NCBI GenBank assembly: GCA_946482295.1 | Contig: CAMLRB010000229.1 | Span: 1-5,438 of the forward strand | Direction: 5' to 3' | Source: an uncultured Bacteriovorax sp. | GTDB lineage: Bacteria > Bdellovibrionota > Bacteriovoracia > Bacteriovoracales > Bacteriovoracaceae | Length of the DNA: 5,438 nucleotides | Shown: piece by piece, positions 3,577-5,438 of the stretch | Position numbering within the stretch: position 1 is the stretch's first letter | Layout: the number at the start of each line of letters is the position of its first letter | Program-made: the position numbers and the translations under genes | The notes under the pieces: model-generated | The model's database searches: none | Told to the model about the DNA's origin: nothing | The model's input: the letters and a program-made list of their open reading frames with translations, nothing else

Positions 3577-3590
3577 GTGCTATTTAGCAC
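3577..3590. promoter_or_regulatory. Perfect 6-bp inverted repeat in the leader of the 202-aa gene
   Basis: GTGCTA, TT, TAGCAC lies 14 nt before the ATG at 3605. Its sequence echoes GTGCTAGCGCAC at 3486-3497. It could be an operator or a 5'-end-stabilising hairpin. Confidence 0.5.
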
Positions 3591-3604
3591 GCAATATTTG
3601 ACGT

Positions 3605-4213
3605 ATGAATAATACATTATTGACAACTCCACAGGAGAAAGTTGCCTTCATCAAGGCGAACAAGCAATTTGTTGCTGAAAAGATTTCCAATGCTACCCTC
3701 TCTTCCTCACCTGGGGAAAAGTTGGATGCCCTGGTTGCTGAGATCCTCGCTCATCCGGATTTTACCGAGCCAACTCCTGCTACGGCTGAGAAGGCTGAGG
3801 TTATCAAGACCGAAGAGTACGGGGATCTGCTTAAGCTGGTATATGCCGGGCGCTCACGCAATGGATTCAAGTTTGCTTACGGTGACAAGTTTGTCTTCAC
3901 CAATGACAGCCGCCTGTTCGCTATTGAGAAACACCTGGTTGTAGGTGAGACCGTGATGCCATTCAAGGCTGACTCACTGGAGTCTTTCCCTTGGGGATTC
4001 GCTGCACGGTTGAACTACTCAGCATCCGAGCTGATTAGCGAGGTGAACAACAAGGTAGATCAGCTCCAGAATTCCCTGGAACAAATGATCCGCCAGCGTA
4101 TGCTCCTGCTGAAAGTTAGCCGCAAAGAGGCTGAAGCTCATGTTCATGGTTTGTACACCAAAGACATGGACGAGAAGTTCAAAGCATCCTTGCCGCAGGT
4201 TGATTTGTTTTAA
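3605..4213 (+). CDS. Hypothetical protein (202 aa)
   Basis: Unrecognised 202-aa soluble protein. Residues 1-52 are helical. A Pro/Thr/Ala/Glu-rich linker follows (53-70, EPTPATAEKAEV). Then comes a compact, aromatic, probably beta-rich domain (71-138, with VYAGRSRNGFKFAYGDKFVF and ESFPWGFAARLNY). A long C-terminal helix with coiled-coil character (140-180, ISEVNNKVDQLQNSLEQMI) precedes a short tail (SLPQVDLF). There is no signal peptide or membrane helix. The codons are far richer in C/G at third positions (AAG, CTG, ACC, GAG) than in the leftward genes, which suggests high expression or a different origin. It has its own repeat-hairpin module upstream and a strong terminator 8 nt after the stop. 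A virion-associated or abundant accessory protein is possible but unproven. Confidence 0.85.
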   Translation: MNNTLLTTPQEKVAFIKANKQFVAEKISNATLSSSPGEKLDALVAEILAHPDFTEPTPATAEKAEVIKTEEYGDLLKLVYAGRSRNGFKFAYGDKFVFTNDSRLFAIEKHLVVGETVMPFKADSLESFPWGFAARLNYSASELISEVNNKVDQLQNSLEQMIRQRMLLLKVSRKEAEAHVHGLYTKDMDEKFKASLPQVDLF

Positions 4214-4221
4214 GAGAGAAA

Positions 4222-4254
4222 GGGAGGTTCCTTCGGGGGCTTCCCTTTTATTTT
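4222..4254 (+). terminator. Strong intrinsic terminator of the 202-aa gene
   Basis: GGGAGGTTCC (4222-4231), loop TTCG, GGGGCTTCCC (4236-4245) form a 10-bp stem that includes three G.U pairs. It is capped by a stable cUUCGg tetraloop and followed by TTTTATTTT. It begins 8 nt after the stop. Confidence 0.9.
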
Positions 4255-4260
4255 GAGAAT

Positions 4261-4370
4261 GACACCGCAGTAAAGGTTCAAGATAATGCTCACGGTTTTT
4301 AGTTTTTTCAAGCTAAGTTTTTTCAATTGGACACCATAGAGGTACAAGATCATTGCCGCCCGGTTTTACG
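4261..4370 (+). repeat. Imperfect direct repeat starting GACACC
   Basis: The stretch 4261-4303 aligns with 4330-4370. Both begin GACACC, continue AGG-T-CAAGAT-AT, and end CGGTTTT after similar spacing. Between them AGTTTTTTCAA occurs twice, 15 nt apart (4301-4311 and 4316-4326). It could be a local duplication in a noncoding region. No continuous reading frame spans it. Confidence 0.5.
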
Positions 4371-4432
4371 CGCTGCTTTGGTTCAGGAAACAGGATATTA
4401 AAAAAATTGAAAATAACTTGCATATGTATAAA

Positions 4433-4790
4433 TTCACACGCCCTTCGGGGCCGGTGGGTGGCTTGGGCGGGGGTTATTATTCCTATGGGATCTTGAGGTT
4501 TGGGTACCCCCAATAGTAGATGTACTGGATTAACTCCTGCCCACGTGCCGCCACACAACTGAAATCAAAGTGCCTATCATGAATGGTAGTGCGCGTAAAA
4601 ATACCGGAGCGGTCCAGACATTCCCGCTATCCTGGTTGAGACCCACCAAACCAACACGCGACATTAGGTTTATTCGCAAGCCCAATAATTATCCGATCAT
4701 GGTGCTAAAATAGAATAGGTGGGTATCTCCTGTAAGAGAGGTGGGATAGGGGTGGATCAACCCGCGAGTACAGACGCGAAGTGACTGCTC
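4433..4790 (+). ncRNA. Candidate structured noncoding RNA / complex leader
   Basis: The whole stretch 4255-4854 (about 600 nt) lacks a believable gene, yet 4433-4790 is GC-rich and densely structured. Local hairpins are GCCC-TTCG-GGGC (4440-4451), TTGGG/CCCAA (4500-4513), CTATC/GGTAG (4574-4589), AGCGG/CCGCT (4608-4628), GGTTT/AAGCC (4667-4682) and CGCG/CGCG (4763-4778). A longer helix pairs GAGACCCACC, ending at 4647, with GGTGGG-ta-TCTC (4718-4729). The G.U pairs and the cUUCGg loop favour plus-strand RNA. A loose TTGAAA/TATAAA promoter pair lies just upstream (4407-4432, short spacer). Boundaries are uncertain. Large ornamented RNAs (GOLLD, ROOL) are known from phage genomes near tRNAs, but I cannot match this one to them. 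Confidence 0.4.
4447..4473 (+). other. G-quadruplex-type motif (four G-runs)
   Basis: The runs GGGG, GGG, GGG and GGGGG are separated by 5, 6 and 1 nt on the plus strand, meeting the G3+N1-7 rule. The first run is also the 3' arm of the UUCG hairpin at 4440-4451, so the two structures would compete. Confidence 0.65.
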
Positions 4791-4854
4791 TTATCCTGCC
4801 TTCTTTTACTATCATCAAACTACAAACATTAATAACTCTTAAAAAACAATTCTT

Positions 4855-5055
4855 ATGGCAAAGAAAAATATTGATCTGAGTAAACAACTTATATCAGAAG
4901 TAAAGATGACAGCGAGAGAATACTATAACTTTCGCAACCTTGCAATACAAAACAATGTGTTCTTCCATGTAAGATGGGAACCTGAACATGCTGTAGTCAC
5001 TACTGAAACCCCTTTTCTCATAGCAAACGGTTATGATGAACTGCTTGAATTCTAA
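4855..5055 (+). CDS. Hypothetical protein (66 aa)
   Basis: Unrecognised 66-aa soluble protein. The N-terminal half is helical and mixed-charge (MAKKNIDLSKQLISEVKMTA, then REYYNFRNLAIQNN). The C-terminal half looks like two or three beta strands (VFFHVRWEPEHAVVTTETPF) ending in an acidic tail (YDELLEF). There is no membrane segment or metal-binding motif. The ATG at 4855 follows TTAAAAAACAATTCTT, almost the same leader as the next gene at 5398, and has no Shine-Dalgarno. It lies downstream of the structured region, which could be its leader. A very long hairpin follows 11 nt after the stop. Base composition is intermediate between the left array and the 202-aa gene. Confidence 0.7.
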   Translation: MAKKNIDLSKQLISEVKMTAREYYNFRNLAIQNNVFFHVRWEPEHAVVTTETPFLIANGYDELLEF

Positions 5056-5065
5056 TTGGTTTTTT

Positions 5066-5130
5066 CACAACGATAATAGTATCTATTTGATTAACAGTTG
5101 TTTAATTGGATAGGTATTATTGTCGTTTTG
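5066..5130 (+). other. Very long RNA hairpin (25 uninterrupted base pairs)
   Basis: The arms 5070-5094 and 5102-5126 pair over 25 consecutive positions with loop CAGTTGT. One mismatch further out, two more pairs form. Six of the pairs are G.U, and these are valid only in plus-strand RNA, because on the minus strand they become A.C mismatches. This argues for an RNA-level function rather than a DNA palindrome. It starts 11 nt after the 66-aa gene. It lacks a proper T-tract, so it is not a typical terminator. Alternatives are an RNase III-type processing site, an mRNA 3'-end stabiliser, or a leader for the short ORF at 5144. Confidence 0.75.
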
Positions 5131-5132
5131 TA

Positions 5133-5251
5133 TAACTATTGGAATGCTATTGCCCCTTGAGTATCAAAATTCTCCGGGTGGAGACCAAAATGAAACTCTT
5201 GGAAGCCTTGTAAACACTGAGATTCCTCCTAAAGTAACTATTGGAATCCTA
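5133..5251 (+). repeat. Pair of 17-nt direct repeats
   Basis: TAACTATTGGAATGCTA (5133-5149) and TAACTATTGGAATCCTA (5235-5251) differ at one position. They fall in the same reading frame (102 nt apart) and would encode TIGML and TIGIL. Confidence 0.7.
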
Positions 5252-5272
5252 AGTTTGCGAAAAATTAATTAA
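5144..5272 (+). CDS. Possible small ORF (42 aa) or gene remnant
   Basis: The frame from ATG 5144 to TAA 5272 encodes 42 residues, starting MLLPLEYQNSPGGDQNETLG and ending IPPKVTIGILSLRKIN. Its composition looks protein-like rather than random AT translation. The frame is also open upstream to 5114 (no ATG), so it could be a fragment of a larger former gene. The ATG lies 17 nt after the long hairpin, with no clear ribosome-binding signal. A 17-nt repeat lies at each end of the ORF. No family is recognised, and it may be noncoding. Confidence 0.35.
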   Translation: MLLPLEYQNSPGGDQNETLGSLVNTEIPPKVTIGILSLRKIN

Positions 5273-5397
5273 AAATTGGTGTTGAGTGATGTGTGGATGA
5301 CCTTAAACCATCCCTCATTTCAATCAAATTCCAAAAACTCTCAAAAACCAGTATCTATACGGTATTATATAGTTAAAAACTTTAAAAAACATCTATT
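5273..5397 (+). promoter_or_regulatory. Leader region of the next gene
   Basis: This 125-nt gap holds a small GGATG/CATCC hairpin near 5294-5314. The segments AGTATCTAT (5350-5358) and GGTATTAT (5361-5368) also occur in the two arms of the long hairpin at 5066-5130. A TAAGTTTG box (5250-5257) upstream matches TAnnTTTG but has no convincing -33 partner. The leader ends TTTAAAAAACATCTATT before the ATG. Confidence 0.35.
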
Positions 5398-5438
5398 ATG
5401 AAAACAACATTATCGCCCCTCAAAAGAAAGAACCGTAA
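5398..5438 (+). CDS. Start of a gene, cut by window edge
   Basis: Thirteen codons are visible, MKTTLSPLKRKNR, with the frame still open at the window end. The leader AACTTTAAAAAACATCTATT closely resembles that of the 66-aa gene at 4855, which supports a true start. Too little is present to infer a function. The N-terminus is basic. Confidence 0.55.
   Translation, partial: MKTTLSPLKRKNR

Noticed and set aside
3642..3944. Plus-strand 100-codon frame inside the 202-aa gene
   Set aside because: It is a +1 shadow of the 202-aa gene, rich in Leu, Arg and Ser as expected from an off-frame translation.
4313..4558. Minus-strand 81-codon open frame
   Set aside because: It runs antisense through the G-quadruplex and UUCG hairpin region, its composition is not protein-like, and there is no promoter or leader.
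4705..4887. Minus-strand 60-codon open frame
   Set aside because: It starts inside the 66-aa gene in antisense and covers hairpin-rich sequence, so it is considered a shadow.

Overview
This window looks like an accessory stretch of a bacteriophage (or phage-derived element) of the Bacteroidota. The evidence is indirect. Genes lack Shine-Dalgarno sequences and instead have A/T-rich leaders. Several minus-strand units start behind a Bacteroidota-type -7 box (TAnnTTTG), at 2778-2785, 2141-2148 and 312-319. Most genes are short and unrecognised, two tRNA genes lie at the left edge, and the genes are tightly packed with overlaps. I recognise no hallmark structural or replication gene, so the phage assignment is an inference. 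|| LEFT TWO THIRDS (1-2812, minus strand, AT-rich). Reading in the direction of transcription, a promoter near 2785 serves a small HExxH metallopeptidase-like gene (2757-2368), which overlaps a 74-aa gene (2377-2153). A second promoter near 2148 serves a 144-aa gene (2097-1663), followed by a strong intrinsic terminator (1645-1599). Next come four overlapping small genes (1589-615), an array of alternating inverted repeats, and a 63-aa gene (521-330). Six of these small proteins (74, 80, 79, 82, 99 and 63 aa) share one C-terminal module with an invariant D-x-E but have unrelated N-termini. They form a tandem family of diverged paralogs, the most striking feature of the window. After them come tRNA-Met, a possible small RNA with its own promoter and terminator, and a tRNA-Pro(TGG) cut by the window edge. 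|| MIDDLE (2813-4254, plus strand). A divergent noncoding region carries a G-quadruplex-type motif. Two single genes follow: a 75-aa two-helix membrane protein and a 202-aa protein of unknown function. Each is preceded by the same 19-nt repeat running straight into a perfect hairpin, and each is followed by a good intrinsic terminator. These genes use visibly more G/C-ending codons than the left-hand array. || RIGHT (4255-5438, plus strand). About 600 nt without a credible gene is GC-rich and full of short hairpins, with G.U wobbles and a UUCG loop that favour plus-strand RNA. I treat it as a candidate structured noncoding RNA or complex leader. It is followed by a 66-aa gene, an unbroken 25-bp RNA hairpin, a possible 42-aa ORF and the start of another gene. 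|| Apart from the tRNAs, no gene function can be assigned with confidence. The likely common theme is a set of small, individually regulated accessory genes.
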